A stretch of 64,000 bases of DNA from Adiantum capillus-veneris (GCA_014529385.2 CM043962.1:121359970-121423969), one strand, 5' to 3'. Counted from the first letter of the stretch, positions 33,183-44,989 are shown. Notes: generated by a model from the letters alone, not told the origin. Program-made: numbers and translations.

Positions 33183-33194
33183 TGGTATCAGAGC
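33183..33194 (+). promoter_or_regulatory. Primer binding site, initiator tRNA-Met type
   Basis: The sequence tggtatcagagc stands two bases after the LTR end at 33180, the same spacing as at position 89. Confidence 0.85.
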
Positions 33195-35640
33195 CTGTAC
33201 CCGGCCTTGGCTTGTGCTTGACTCAAAGACTTGGTGGGAGCAGCCGCTTAACAAGCAAAGAGAAGGTGCCGTCACCTGCAGAAATTGAACAAAACCGGCC
33301 TCCATCAGTTCGCCCTAGCTTGCGGAAATATCTCGTCTCTTGGCCGACTGCAAACTCGGCATACACCTTCCGTTGTGAAGCAAATTTCCATCGGCGCTGT
33401 TCTTTGCAGACCATCGACAGTTTCTATTTTTATTTTCTTTCACTTTTTTAACCAGTGACCACACAATTTGATCTTATGTCCTTATCCAAGTGGGTATTCA
33501 CACCAACAATTATTCGCATCCTCTACTCGATGCTCGATACTCGATTTGCAGCGGGAGACAGAAGGAGAATTCGCGAGGAGTGTTCGCAACCTATCAAAAG
33601 GCATCATCTTAAAACGCAATCAATAGCTGATTCACAACGGTGTTTATGCATCACTGAGGCATAAATAGCAAAGAGATTTTGTACGCGTCTCAGACACCAC
33701 AAGCCTACGGCTTCAAGCTAGGTTTACGACATGCTCAAACACATCAGCAACCACAAGAATGAAGAAGATCTGCTTTCAAGAACTTGGTCCATCACCAATC
33801 TGCAAACTTCAAAGTCAATTTTACATGTTCAGTGTCATAGGTTTATTTCAAATTTGGTATGTTGTCAGTATCAATTTCAAAGTCTTGTTTCAGCCTCTCA
33901 GTAGTCGGTTACTGTCATGCTATTTAATGTCATGCTAAAAACTTTGTATGGGTTATAGACACTGCCACATAAAAAGTGGTAAGACCACCTTTTATTGCAA
34001 CTTGGTTTTAGGCATGATGTAGACTCTGTGGATGAGATATGGGATGATTTAGATCAATAAATGTGACTGATAACTCAAAAATTGGATTGAAAAGACTTTG
34101 GTGCATTTTTTGACAATTTCAAGGTTTTTGCTTGATCATTTTGGCTCATACTTGACATGTGGCATGTAATAGATATGTACAAGTGATAGGTGAAGTGAAG
34201 AGATCAACCTCAAGCCAAACAAGCTAAAAAGTAAATAATTGCGATTATTTACAGCAGTCACTTTTTTTGCAAGAATTGACAATTTGATGATCTAAACATA
34301 TTTAATACATCTAAAACAAGTCCTAAAATGAATTTGGTAAAGTTCGGCCGTGTCGGCATCAATTTGTGCTCTTGTCAACTTTGAAATCATCGAATTTTGT
34401 GACTAGATGGCTTGTAGATTTGGTTAGTCACTTTTGAAGCTATGGACTTGTCCGCTACATAGTCCTGATGCTACCCATCTAGTTTTGGCCCATTTGGAGT
34501 TAGTTCGACTTCATATGTCAAATTTGACGCTTTGTAGCCTTCGAGCTGTTTTTTGTTGTTCGAAAGCTTGCCTTGACTGTTTTGATGAAACTATCTAGGT
34601 ACATTGTGTATAGACCAAGTCTATAAGCTGTCCGTGGAGTCAAAATCCAATTCTGGCATATGGAAAAAACCTAGATTATTTACTTGGGACCCCCCCCTCC
34701 CCCCCTGGACCTTTGCCAAATGGTCATCTGGTGATATAGAAGTGTTATATTATATAGGGGTATGCTCCACTTCAAGTCTCATTCAATCCGGTTGAGTTGA
34801 CAAGCCGCTATGATCAGTTTTGTGCCGTAGGACTTCGTGCACTGCTGGGTTTTTAGGGTTTTTTCCTGAGCCTAGACTTGCTACCCGGCCATATAGAATT
34901 GCTCATTGATAAGCTTAGAGCTTACCCCTCATGTCTCGTGTGAGACGGCACTGTAAATGGATGACTGTAGACTCCGGAAATTGCTCTCGAAGAAGGCAAA
35001 GAGCTCTCTCCGCCAAGAGTGACTAGTGGAAATGAGATGATTTTGGGCTACCTTGGATATCTATACTCGAACTTCCCAAACCATGTCCTACTAAGCCATG
35101 GAATCTGTGTTAGACTAAAAAATTTCTTCAATCGGATTCCATTAGCTCATTCTGCAAGAATTTGCGGAAGTAGGCCTTGGCAGCCTAATTTAGGCTTCTC
35201 GCTTCCATTTGTCGATTCCATTGAAAATTTTTGTGCCTATCCACCTTGTCCTTCTAATCATCAGTTTCTCCATCTAAGCTCATTTGCTATTTATTATTAA
35301 TTTTTGACCTATTTATTATAAAAAACAAAGAAAGTAATAAAATGCTCTAAAAAAACAGAGCAAAAAATCAATAATTAAGAAAATCCATGAGAAACACTGC
35401 TTTATTGTTTTTTGGTGGATTTCTCCGTTTTTAAGCCCTAATATCAAGAAAAAATGATGAAAATAACCAAAAAAGACAATTTTTTAATGATTTTTTGATA
35501 TTATATACACTATTTACACTCATCGGAGAGATGTTATCAGTTAAATTTCCCTTGTAGATGACTCGTGAAGGAAATTATTAGCTGATTTTGCAAAAAATCA
35601 CACATTAATATCCAACTTTTTCCTCCCTCTTCAAACATTG
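33195..35640. other. Interior of the plus-strand element or unrelated non-coding DNA
   Basis: No gag or pol signature was found. A plus frame through 33164-33451 is open but unrecognised. The right third (35280-35620) is extremely AT-rich. A C-run region lies at 34690-34705. Confidence 0.45.
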
Positions 35641-35651
35641 CCCTTAATTAC

Positions 35652-36210
35652 TTAGTTTTCTTCCACCCCTCCTAGATGGCGTACTCCGAGATGATTGTGT
35701 GCATGGGTTGAGCAATCGTGTCTATACATAGCCTTGGTTGGCTCTACCATGCTTTGAATATCAATGCAATTCAAACCATTATGATGTGCAAGAGTTGGGT
35801 CTTGAGTAATTAACTCAAGGGTTCCTAAGGTCGAGGTTTTCTTTTGTTGTTTCTCAAAGAGCAATTCTTGTAGCTTGTGTGTTCTTTGCTTTATTGTACC
35901 ATCAAGATTCTTTGGCATGCTAATTTCCTGAGCTGTCGGAATCAATAATGATGGTTGTTGAGCTTTAACTCACCATTGGTATCTTGGTTTTTCTTCAATG
36001 AAATGTTGTGGTTGAGTGTTTTTAGACTTAACTCTCCACTGCTTCATCGGTTTTACAGTTTGTGGAGAAGATAAGTGCTCCTTTTTTCTCCACATCCATC
36101 TTGTTTTAGGTTCCCTTCTTGAAGATGCTCTTCTTTGTGTTATGAACCTTGGAACCATCTTTGGTACAGTAGATGATGTTTTGGGCATCCAAATGTGACA
36201 CCGCTTGTCC
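35652..36210 (-). pseudogene. Unassigned coding debris after the second protease-like segment
   Basis: Two open minus segments (35652-35945 and 35970-36188) carry lysine/glutamine-rich sequence without a motif I know. They continue the coding strand of the protease-like segment to their right. A purine-rich stretch near 35640-35665 could be a polypurine tract, but no LTR is evident after it. Confidence 0.35.
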
Positions 36211-36789
36211 TTAAGTTGTGCTCTTGGTACCCAGAATTCCTGACTTATTGTATGCTACTTGTAGCATTTGCTTATCTATAGGATGTAGAAGATTGATTTC
36301 TTTGTGGGTTGTTCTGCTGGTAATCTCTTTTCCATTCTTCTTTGCTTGGTGCAATTGGAACAATGAGTGTCCGCCTTTAGGTGATAGCTTGAGTTGATTG
36401 GCATCCCAATCTGGTACTGCCTTGTACGTCCGCATCCATGAGATTCCAAGAATCATTGTTTCATTCATGTGTTTATCTGGAAAGTGTACAAACTTATGAG
36501 GGCATGAACATCCATGTACTATCACATTTAAGCTGACTATTTCCAGTGTCGGTGTTGGGTTCTTGTTGCATCCTTTAATAGCCGATATTCCTGTCATCAA
36601 AGACTGATTCATTGCTTTCTTGTACGTGGAATAACTGATTGCATTTACTCTAGCTCCTCTATCGACCAATGCATTTGTGCTATGATTGTTCAGTTGTACT
36701 TTGATGCGAAGGTCCATTCCATCTAACCATTCATCATCTGTTGACACTGCATCCTTCTGTAATTCCGATAGTCGGTCATCTAGTTCCAA
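36211..36789 (-). pseudogene. Protease-like (retropepsin) segment C-terminal to integrase
   Basis: A 192-codon open frame holds a nearly complete retropepsin. The active-site region is NALVDRGARVNAIS, which is D-R-G where D-T-G is expected (a single base change would explain it). A middle part reads TLEIVSLNVIVHGCSCPHKF, and the C-terminal motif is TMILGISWMRTYKAVPDW. It lies downstream of the integrase C-terminus on the same strand, whereas retropepsins normally precede RT. Either another element has been joined here or the element had an unusual order. Confidence 0.65.
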
Positions 36790-37513
36790 AGTGTTGATGG
36801 GAATAGGTATTTGTTAATTTTTGAGAGCAGCTTTCCTTTTGAGTACTCAAAGCCGAGCTTCCTCTTGGGCTTCATCAATAACCTGTTGTCATTTTATCTT
36901 TCTTTGCTTTGTTGCATGCATCTTTTCTAGAAATTTATTGGCTAGTGGCAAATTGTACTTCTTTAAACGGCATCCACTAATCCAATTAGCCATTGGTTCA
37001 CCATCTAGGGTTGACAACTTAACTACTCCACTTGGAGATATGTCTAACCGTCCGTTTCCATTTTTCTTAAACTTGGGAATGTGTTCTTAAGGGAATAGAC
37101 TAAAACTAAGTCCCCTTTTTTAAAGATTTTTGTGACCAGATGAGAATCAAAAAGTTGTTTTGTTTCTGCTTTTGTGCATAGATGTGAGCTACAACTGTTA
37201 GCCTTTGCTCATCAAGCTTTTCTAAATCTTCAAGCCTCTTTGACAATTCATGTCTAGTCCACTCAAGATCCTTAGCTACCCTTAGTGTTGGCAATAGAAA
37301 TTCTATCGGCAGTATGGCATCAAGACCATAAACAAGGTTAAAGGGTATAGCATTTAAAGCTGTCTTGAATGAAACTCTATAAGCCCATAGAGCGGCATGG
37401 AGATTCATTTTCCAAGCAGTCCGTCCTGAACTAACCACTTTAGTCAATACCAAACTAAGAATTTTATTCGTATACTCAGCGAGCATCACACCTTCAAACA
37501 TATTCTTTGGCAT
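36790..37513 (-). pseudogene. Integrase C-terminal half (core deleted)
   Basis: From 37513 the frame reads GVMLAEYTNKILSL, TAWKMNLHAALWAYRVSF, IPFNLVYGLDAILPIEF and LSKRLEDLEKLDEQR, all typical of the end of a Gypsy integrase. After 37106 a shifted frame gives SGVVKLSTLDGEPMANWISG and CRLKKYNLPLANKFL, the C-terminal barrel, and then MHATKQRK. The catalytic D-D-E core that should precede this is missing. Confidence 0.75.
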
Positions 37514-37682
37514 CTACAAAAAGTGTTGGCCACCATATGCCTGCCATTAAGATTTCTCTTGTGGTGGTTTCACTAGAAAAGTGAACTCGAGCTAATCCAG
37601 CATGTGCTTGTTCTATAATAGGAATATATTCATCTTTATTTGCACAAATACGCAGATGTTGATCCTTTCCTCTTCGATACAA
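37494..37682 (-). pseudogene. Second integrase zinc-finger (HHCC) region
   Basis: The frame reads LYRRGKDQHLRICANKDE, then IIEQAHAGLARVHFSSETT and AGIWWPTLFVDAKEYV. This is the H...H half and WWP segment of a Gypsy integrase N-terminus. The cysteines that should follow are lost with the deletion of the core. A linker to its right (YLSSRIFPEDMS..AIETEAKDY) is the usual sequence before this type of finger. Confidence 0.7.
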
Positions 37683-38300
37683 TTGGTCTCCAATAAGAGC
37701 ATAGTCTTTTGCTTCAGTTTCAATTGCTCTTTGGTGGTGTTAACTCATATCCTCGGGAAATATTCGGCTTGATAAGTAAGTAACTAGATAGTTATTCCAC
37801 TTAGGAACGAGTGATTTTGGAACAATGTCACATGAGGTATGGGTACTTGTTTCTTGCATTGAAGACATTTTATTACAAATGAGTGAACATCGCTCCTCAT
37901 GGTTGGCCAAAATACTCCAAGTCTCAAGATACGTTGCATAGTTTGGTCTTACGCAAAGTGGAGTCCCACTATGGTAATATGTGCTTGACTTAGGTATTGG
38001 GATTTCTCGTCAGGATTAATGCACAAAAGCAATATTCCATCTCAATTTCTTTTTTATAGCCTTCCAGCTACTAGTAATTGATACATAGCCGATTGCTCAA
38101 TTAATCCGGTTGTAATAGGAAGTGGTATTTGCAAATCGACTTGAGCTATGGTCATCAATGATACCATATTTTCCAACCATCGGGGTATCATTTCCACAGA
38201 GAACAGATATGCATCTGGTAGATCATCGTCTACTCGGAAATAATCCTTGATAAATGATCTGCTCTTTTGTGAGTGGTTCCCTTTTTCACAACTACAGTGA
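37683..38300 (-). pseudogene. RNase H tail and first integrase zinc-finger region
   Basis: After the RNase H the strand encodes VVVKKGNHSQKS, DDDLPDAYLFSVEMIPRW and YQLLVAGRLYK. A complete if shifted HHCC follows: SQAHITIVGLHFA, ILRLGVFWPTMRSDVH and VIKCLQCKKQVP. It ends near 37840 and is then followed by the linker of a different type of integrase. Two zinc-finger regions in a row show that two Gypsy lineages are joined here. Confidence 0.6.
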
Positions 38301-38302
38301 AA

Positions 38303-39548
38303 TCAAATTCCAAGAATGATGAACCATCTCACTATTCTTCCTGTGTTGCATGGCTTGTTGACCAAGTACAATAAGGCTTGATAGTCCACAAAGAACACAA
38401 ATTTGTTGGCTAATAGATAATGTCTATACTTTTTTATAGCATAGATCATCCTTAATCCTTTCCTTTCGGTGGTTGTATAGTTTTTATCTACCATATTCAA
38501 CTGTCTACTAGCATAAGAAATAGGAAAATCAATTTTTCCATCTCCTGGTTGAGCTAGTATACACCCAAGGGCAAAATTGGAAGCATCTATATGTATGTGG
38601 AATATCTTGTTCCAATCTGGTGCTTTTAATTTTGGGACTGAAGTGAGAGATTGCTTAAGCTTCATGAAGGATTCTTCACACTCATCAGTCCATTCAAAGA
38701 GTGTAATCAAGTTGTGCATGGGTTTTGCAATTATAGCATACATGTAAATGAATCGTCTGTAATATCCAGAATGTCCCATGAAAGCTTGAACCCCTTTGAC
38801 TGTTGTCGGTCTAGGCAATTCAACAATAACATGAATTTTATCCATATCAGTAGCTATGCCATTTTTAGACACTATATGTCCAAGAAATTTTCCTTGTCTA
38901 CCCATAAATGTGCACTTTTCAGGATTTAAGAAAATCCTATAAAATCTACATTTTTTTGAGGTGTTCAAAATGACCAGTTCGGATTGATGAATGTACACAT
39001 AAATCATCCATATATACTTCCAAGAAATTCCAAAGATACTTCTTAAAAGCATGGCTCATCAATCTTTGAAAGGTGGCAGGAGCATTAGTTAACCCAAAAG
39101 GCATAACCCGATAGGCAAAAATACCCCATTCAGTTGCAAAGGTAGTTTTATGCTGATCTTTGGGGTCAACCAAAAGTTGATTGTATCCCGAAAAGCCATC
39201 TAAAAATTTGTAAGCTTCTTTTCTTGCAACTCATTCTAAAACATGCTCAATGATTGGAAGAGGAAAGTTGTCTCTAATGGTGCCTGCATTCACTTTCTTG
39301 AGATTAACACACACCCTTAATTTTCCATTTTTCTTGGGTACTCTCACAATTGGAGACACCCAATCTGTGCATTCAATTTCATAAATGAATTTTGCTTCCT
39401 TAAGATTTTCTATCTCTTCTTTGATCTTTCTGACAAATGTTTCATTATATGTATACGGCCTTTGTCTGCTTGGTTTTGCATCATCTCTCATAGGCATGGT
39501 ATGCTGACAGATTTCTGGATCAACACCCTTGAGATCATTAAAGACCAA
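38303..39548 (-). pseudogene. Reverse transcriptase and RNase H, nearly intact
   Basis: RT motifs run in order: DWVSPIVRVPKKNGKLRVCV, then a stop near 39231. Next come [11 protein letters not shown] and VYMDDLCVHS with an intact D-D pair, then after a frameshift NPEKCTFMG, FLGHIVSKNGI and FMGHSGYYRRFI. The RNase H follows with IHIDASNFALGCILAQPGDG, YASRQLNMVDKNYTTTERKG and NKFVFFVDYQ. It is the best-preserved Gypsy pol in the window after element A. Confidence 0.8.
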
Positions 39549-39565
39549 GCAAAGATATCGTGGTA

Positions 39566-40626
39566 TTATTTCAATAAGCTTAACAAAATCTCTTCTTCTT
39601 CTTTTGCTAGGTCGTTTGCAATGTAGGCAGGTTTAGGCTCTTCTCCTAGTTTGGCCAGATTTATCCTTTTTGCATTTTCAGGTCCTTCGTAGGACTCACC
39701 CTGTTTTCGTAGTTCCCTGAAAGGTTGTTCAACTATGATCTTTTGATCTTGGAGAGTATATTTCTTGTAATGGGATGGAACACTCATTACAGTTTTACCT
39801 TCCTCCTCGGTGGTTTCCATTTCAGTGGTATATATCTCCTTTAGATATTTCTTCAACTCTTGATACTTCTTTCTTCGTTCAACTCGTGTCATGGTTGAAT
39901 CCTTGTCCTGGTATTTAGGTTTTTCTTGAGTTTCCTTTATCGTTTTTCTCAATGTTTTTGATATTTCTTGTCTTTAGTTTAAAGGATATCTACCAGTGAT
40001 TTTGTCTTTGACACAATCATGTGCATCTATTTGCATCAGAAGCTGTGTTCTACTGGAGACTGATTGCATAGGTCTAGATTTCAAGTTTCTCGTGTCTCTT
40101 TTTCTTCTATACCATTTCTGTCTCCTCAGTTTCTGATTTGGAAAGTCAAAAAACTTTTCATCCCCTCCTTTCATGAGTAGTTTAGCTCTCACATGTTCTT
40201 TTTTGACCCCGAATCATTTGAGGTAGTTGAATGCTCTTCTAACTCATCTGTTGCATCAGAGTAGAGGTCTGAAAAGACTTGTTGAGCTTTCATTAAGTCT
40301 TTAGATTCTTGAATTTCTTCTTCAATGTGAAGGGTTGAGATCATTTGTATGGGAATTATATCATAGCCGTTCTCATTGCAAAATTGAGTAGGCATAGACG
40401 TATTTACACACACATCCATTGTTGCCAAAATTTGAGTCCACTCAAATGGATCAAACAAATGCTCCAGAAAGGGTTCAAGTACATAGGCTTCATCTGTGCA
40501 ATCCCTTTCTAAGATACATTCTTCTCGTTTCAAGCTCTTGTTTTTTGAGGCTCCGCACATCCAAACAGGTGTGTCTTTGTTCAACCAAGATGGACGGCTT
40601 AGTTTCAGTCGAAGATGCTGAGTCAA
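39566..40626 (-). pseudogene. Protease-RT linker region
   Basis: Three open segments on the minus strand carry charged sequence. The one at 39566-39952 ends in LGEEPKPAYIANDL and EEEEILLSLLK, which is the usual lead into Gypsy RT (followed by FNDLKGVDPEICQHT). The segments at 39974-40192 and 40189-40626 are unassigned spacer. Confidence 0.6.
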
Positions 40627-40964
40627 AGTCTTGTATGGGAGTTTTTCATGACATCTCTATAAGTGTGATCTTTCATATTAATCCTTGTTATTGATCCCAC
40701 TTGCTTAAAGTACTTATAATTGTTTCCCCAATCCTGGATGAGTTGTACTTGTCGCATGAAAGGTCTTCCCAAGATGATTTCACAATTGAGTTTCTTTCCA
40801 AAGTACACTATTGCAAAAGTGTGTTGATAATCAATTCCACAGGAATTAACTATCACTAAGGGTCTTTCGATGTGTCCATCAGCCAATTGCAATTTCATTC
40901 GAGTTTGTCTAATGGCTGGTTTTCCCCCCGGAGGGTTCACTCTATGTACAAAACGGGATGCCAC
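40623..40964 (-). pseudogene. C-terminal half of a retropepsin
   Basis: The frame reads KPAIRQTRMKLQLADGHIER, a VIVNSCGI segment, and then CEIILGRPFMRQ. This is the flap-to-ILGRPF half of a Gypsy protease. The catalytic Asp-containing half should lie above 40964 and is absent, so this element is truncated at its 5' side. Confidence 0.7.
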
Positions 40965-41981
40965 CTGCGAACAAAAAACTTTGATAAAACCTCTATATAC
41001 GAATCATATTAGGGAGTATGACCCCCCTTTACACGCTTATATGACAATCAATGAGAAAAACTATCATACCCCTATCTTACATATAAAATCTAGGTCTCAC
41101 ATGATCTAACTGAGTAGAACTAGTCGAAGAGTGTGTAGACTGACAACGTACTAAGGAACCACTTCTATTAATAACTAGATGTACCCTCAATGTGTCTTAG
41201 TTTGACTTTCAAACTATGTGCTCAATCAACCTGCACTCTCGTTGCTCGTCCAATTTTGACCCATCTAAAGCTGGTGTAAATCAAACCGTGACCTGCTCCA
41301 AATCAGCCCTTATCTACTATGATCGGCTTGATGCAAAATTTGATGTGTGACATGATAAAAAAAATTCCCCTAAATTCATCCGAGCACTAGTGTAGATCGA
41401 TGACCAATGGTTACAAGTAATTAACCCGGGTTAGTTCCCCCCCCCCCCCCCCCCATAAATATGATACCCCTCTCCCTTATTTTGAAGCTTGGGAGATAAA
41501 TTATTGGGGGCCTGTCCCTAAGTTATACGCTTATGTAACTTATTATAAAAAATATCAGATTGAGATTTGTATCAGTTTACAAGGGAATGCTATCCGTTTC
41601 TTGACAAATTACATTAAATTGAGCATAGTGATAGCATGGTAGGTTTGATGCGCTCTATGTGCCTTCGACGTCCTAATGACAAGGAATGTTGGCTCTTCAT
41701 CCCCAACCATCGTGTTGCTCCTCATCAAAGCAAGAATATATACATGATGCACCTTCAAAGCATCATGGCCTAAGTGCCCCACTTCAACTCCAAACAACAC
41801 CAGATAGTGGGGTAGCAAACATAAGTCCTTCATCAACTTCTTGATAGCCTGTAAGCTGGTGGACAGTGCCTCCTCTATCCATTCCTATGTCCTGTGTCCA
41901 ACCTATTGTCTGTGCATTCAAATGGAAGTTATACCAAGTCTCACAGACCAACTAGAATGGTTTGCCACTCTCTATATGTTT
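40965..41981. other. Non-coding interval with a poly-C run
   Basis: No gag is found upstream of the truncated protease. A poly-C run covers about 41438-41454. A minus frame at 41609-41836 (75 codons) is open but unrecognised. The right end borders the LTR of element B. Confidence 0.45.
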
Positions 41982-42721
41982 TGTAATGTAAATGTCCTAT
42001 GAACTTTGAGGATAGCGGAAGTAAGAGAATTAGAGTGAGCATTTTTGTGAGATTACTTTGAGAACATAGAGGGTGAACTTAATTGATGGTAGCAACATGA
42101 ACATGGTACTTAATTACTTTTGCAAGAGAGAGAGTATTAGAGAACATAACAACAGTTGAGGACCGAATTTACTTGGAGCCGGTCTCCCCTCCAAAAGGTT
42201 TTTGTATTATAGATTCTCCCATCAAGAGAGACTTGGGACAATACAATCTTTGTGCTCCTTGTGAGCTTGGTGACGCTATGAAGATGGAAAGCTTCATGCA
42301 TCATGAGCATAACATAAACTTTGCAAAAAGCATTAACTATCCCAAGCCTCAGTCCCCAAGCCTCAATCCCAAGGCCTCAAACGCCTTCAAAGGTGGAGAG
42401 AGCTAGCGGGGAATGAGGTTAGGGAAGAGGAAGAAGAATCATTCATAGGAGAAAGAAATAGTTCCTCACTTATCATCACTCTTCTTGCTTAGAATAACAT
42501 AATAGTATAGTAATGAAGACAAAGAAGATGGCAAGCTTAAGTATTGAAGCATGGCTCTTGGTTGGATTTGCATTCCATAACTAAGAGTGTTGGTGTAGGC
42601 TCTCTACTTCTCAACAAGCTTGGAGAAGGAGATGGAGCTCTTGCACTTTGCACTTCACATAATGAGAGTGTGTGTGTGTGTGGGGGGGGGAGAGAGAGAG
42701 AGAGAGAGAGAGAGAATACCT

Positions 42722-42783
<62 letters not shown>

Positions 42784-43007
42784 ATTGATTAATTATATCA
42801 TTTGGACATGTGTCCTCTTTTCCCTGTTTGAGAGAAAGAACTTAAGTATTTAATTTCATGCATCTAAATTCTCATTGGGCCCCTTTAAAGCCTATCCAAT
42901 AGAATTCAAGCACATCATGAGAGCCACATGTGGAGGATTTTGACATGTGTCTCTTATGCTTCTAAAGCCATTTATTTTGAATTGAACACTTAAGTGTGTG
43001 TGTGTGG

Positions 43008-43060
<53 letters not shown>

Positions 43061-43069
43061 AGGGGGAGG

Positions 43070-43112
<43 letters not shown>

Positions 43113-43218
43113 ATTGATTAATTATATCATTTGGACATGTGTCCTCTTTTCCCTCTTTGAGAGAAAGAACTTAAGTATTTAATTTTATGTATCTAAATTC
43201 TCGAGGGGGAGGGGGAGG

Positions 43219-43265
<47 letters not shown>

Positions 43266-44055
43266 ATTGATTAATTATATCATTTGGACATGTGTCCTCT
43301 TTTCCCTCTTTGAGAGAAAGAACTTAAGTATTTAATTTTATGTATCTAAATTCTCATTGGGCCTCTTTAAAGCCTATCCAATAGAATTCAAGCACATCAT
43401 GAGAGCCACATGTGGAGGATTTTGATATGTGTTTCTTATGCTTCTAAAGCCATTTGGTTTGAATTGAACACTTCAAGCACTTAGTCAAATAAGCATGGAA
43501 ACCTTGAGAGTTTATCTTTGAATTTAACACTTCAAGAACCTTAGTCATTTAAGCATGAGAATCACGTCAAGCTTGGGCAAGGTTCCCACAAATACTTTAA
43601 GCACTTTAGTTAGCAAGTCGACAATCACCTCATGCTTGGGTAGGATTCCCACCTCAAGGTAATCCCTAGCTTGCCTAAGGTCAAAGGACTTTTAACACTA
43701 ACTTTTGGAGGTCTTTAATGAAGCTAACCCTAAGGTTTTTTAAGCTCCATTAGATACAAGTTGCTCTTTATAGACTACCTCCTTTTGGACCCCTATTGAG
43801 ATGTAACCATTTCTCCTCTTGCTCCCTTGCTAAGGTAAATCTAGAAGCACTTATTGCACATTGCTCTTTGGTAGACCGTCTCCTTTTGGACCCCTATTGA
43901 GATGCAACCATTTCTCCTTTTGGTCCCCTGTTGAGATAGGCTTAGAAGCACATATCTATATCCTAACTCTTGCTCCCCTTTTATCTTCCCATATTAAATG
44001 ATCAGTCTAATATGAGAAAATCATTTGGTAAAGTTAGATATTATATTTTATGACA
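41982..44055 (-). mobile_element. 3' LTR of Gypsy element B, enlarged by internal duplications
   Basis: In minus orientation it begins TGTCATAAAA directly after a purine tract and taa, and ends near 41982 (tgtaatg on the plus strand). It aligns over its whole length with the solo LTR at 61337-62921, for example in the 'acaacagttgaggaccg', 'ccaaaagg.tttgtattat' and 'catattaaatgat' blocks. It is about 2.07 kb against 1.59 kb, because 42.7-43.5 kb has been duplicated. The bases outside 41982 and 44055 do not match. Confidence 0.75.
42666..43473. repeat. Duplicated GT-G-GA-spacer-CT units inside the B LTR
   Basis: A 93-bp block (tgtattgattaattatatc...ctaaattctc) occurs three times, at 42781-42873, 43110-43202 and 43263-43355, each after a CT array. 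The following block (attgggcc.ctttaaagcc...) occurs twice, at 42874-42992 and 43356-43473. The short spacer between GA and CT arrays reads aatacctccccc in the first unit and the reverse complement, gggggaggtatt, in the other two. Confidence 0.9.
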
Positions 44056-44696
44056 TTACCTCTCTCATAGTCGTCCTCGACTATGAGGTAGAGAAGATAA
44101 AGCCTAGTCAATAGTCCATGTTTCTTAGCATGTAGAGGATCTCTTTTTACCCTATGACATCATTCCAAAATGAATGACTAATCCATTTAGTGCTTGGAAG
44201 ACTTAGCTGCCGCAAGCATGTCTGCGCTTTAGTCCATATCCTCGGGGATTGCACTATATATAGTCATGTTAATGTATAATGTGAGTTCAAAAGGAGGGGT
44301 TTTAAAATGCAAAAATGTTATGCAATTTAACAGAGATATATTGAAATAAGGTGTTTTTACATTCAATCTTGGAAAAGCTCCTAAAATAAGGGGTCATTTT
44401 ATTCATTTATACATGTTAAAAGAGGGGTTTTTTTAATACATCACAAACGCACGTTATATACGGGGTGCTAAACGGTGAACCCCCTGAGTCCATATCATAC
44501 TTCCAAAGTAGAGTGGCAAGTTCTACTTGGTGTTTGAGAGGCGTCATCACCACAAACATGATCCTAAGTATGCATACTTCTTAAATTTGTGCACAATAAA
44601 AGAAGGAGAATGAGTCTTATAAGACAAAAACGTTTTTCATTTAAAATGTATTTTCATTTGCTTACTTTAGTTTAGCATTGTAAGCATTGACAAGGT
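44056..44696 (-). other. 3' untranslated part of element B with polypurine tract and stem-loop
   Basis: On the minus strand a perfect 10-bp stem (ctcatagtcg/cgactatgag, at 44064-44073 and 44078-44087) encloses an AGGA loop. It overlaps the purine tract gagagagg-taa that precedes the LTR. The rest, to 44696, is non-coding AT-rich sequence between the integrase end and the tract. Confidence 0.65.
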
Positions 44697-44979
44697 TCAT
44701 ATTATCATTAAGCTAGGTTCCTTGCATCCATCTAGCATCTTTAAAAGGATAATTCTTAAACTTAAAAAGATATCATTAGATAATCTTACCTGTGTTAGTA
44801 CCTTCTCTTTGTGTCGAAGAACCAATGCAGGCTGCACAACCTCTTCGTAATCTTTGATCTGTGGAGGGTCCTCAATTATTGGTTCTTTTTGTGGCTCTCC
44901 TTTGTAAGGCTTGAGTAGGTTCACATGGTTAACATTGTGAATGAGCCAATGGTTGGGCAACTTTAGTTGATAAGCCATC
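44697..44979 (-). pseudogene. Integrase C-terminus of Gypsy element B
   Basis: The frame reads MAYQLKLPNHWLIHNVNHVN, then LLKPYKGEPQKEPIIEDPP and QPALVLRHKEKVL. This is the typical GPY/LLKPY end of a Gypsy integrase running into a chromodomain-like tail that is frameshifted. The preceding residues in the same frame (INE) end at the LTR of element A at 44990. The N-terminal part of this integrase continues only at 51341, with about 300 residues missing between. Confidence 0.8.
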
Positions 44980-44989
44980 TCATTGATTG

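Noticed and set aside
34690-34710. C-rich run as an LTR polypurine tract (minus strand)
   Set aside because: No TG-starting repeat follows and no coding sequence precedes it.
41609-41836. 75-codon minus frame as a gene
   Set aside because: No motif. It is isolated between a truncated protease and an LTR.
41977-44060. Target-site duplication around the 2.07-kb B LTR
   Set aside because: Flanks tgttt and ttacc differ. The right side is a polypurine tract, so this is a 3' LTR of a larger element and not a solo LTR.
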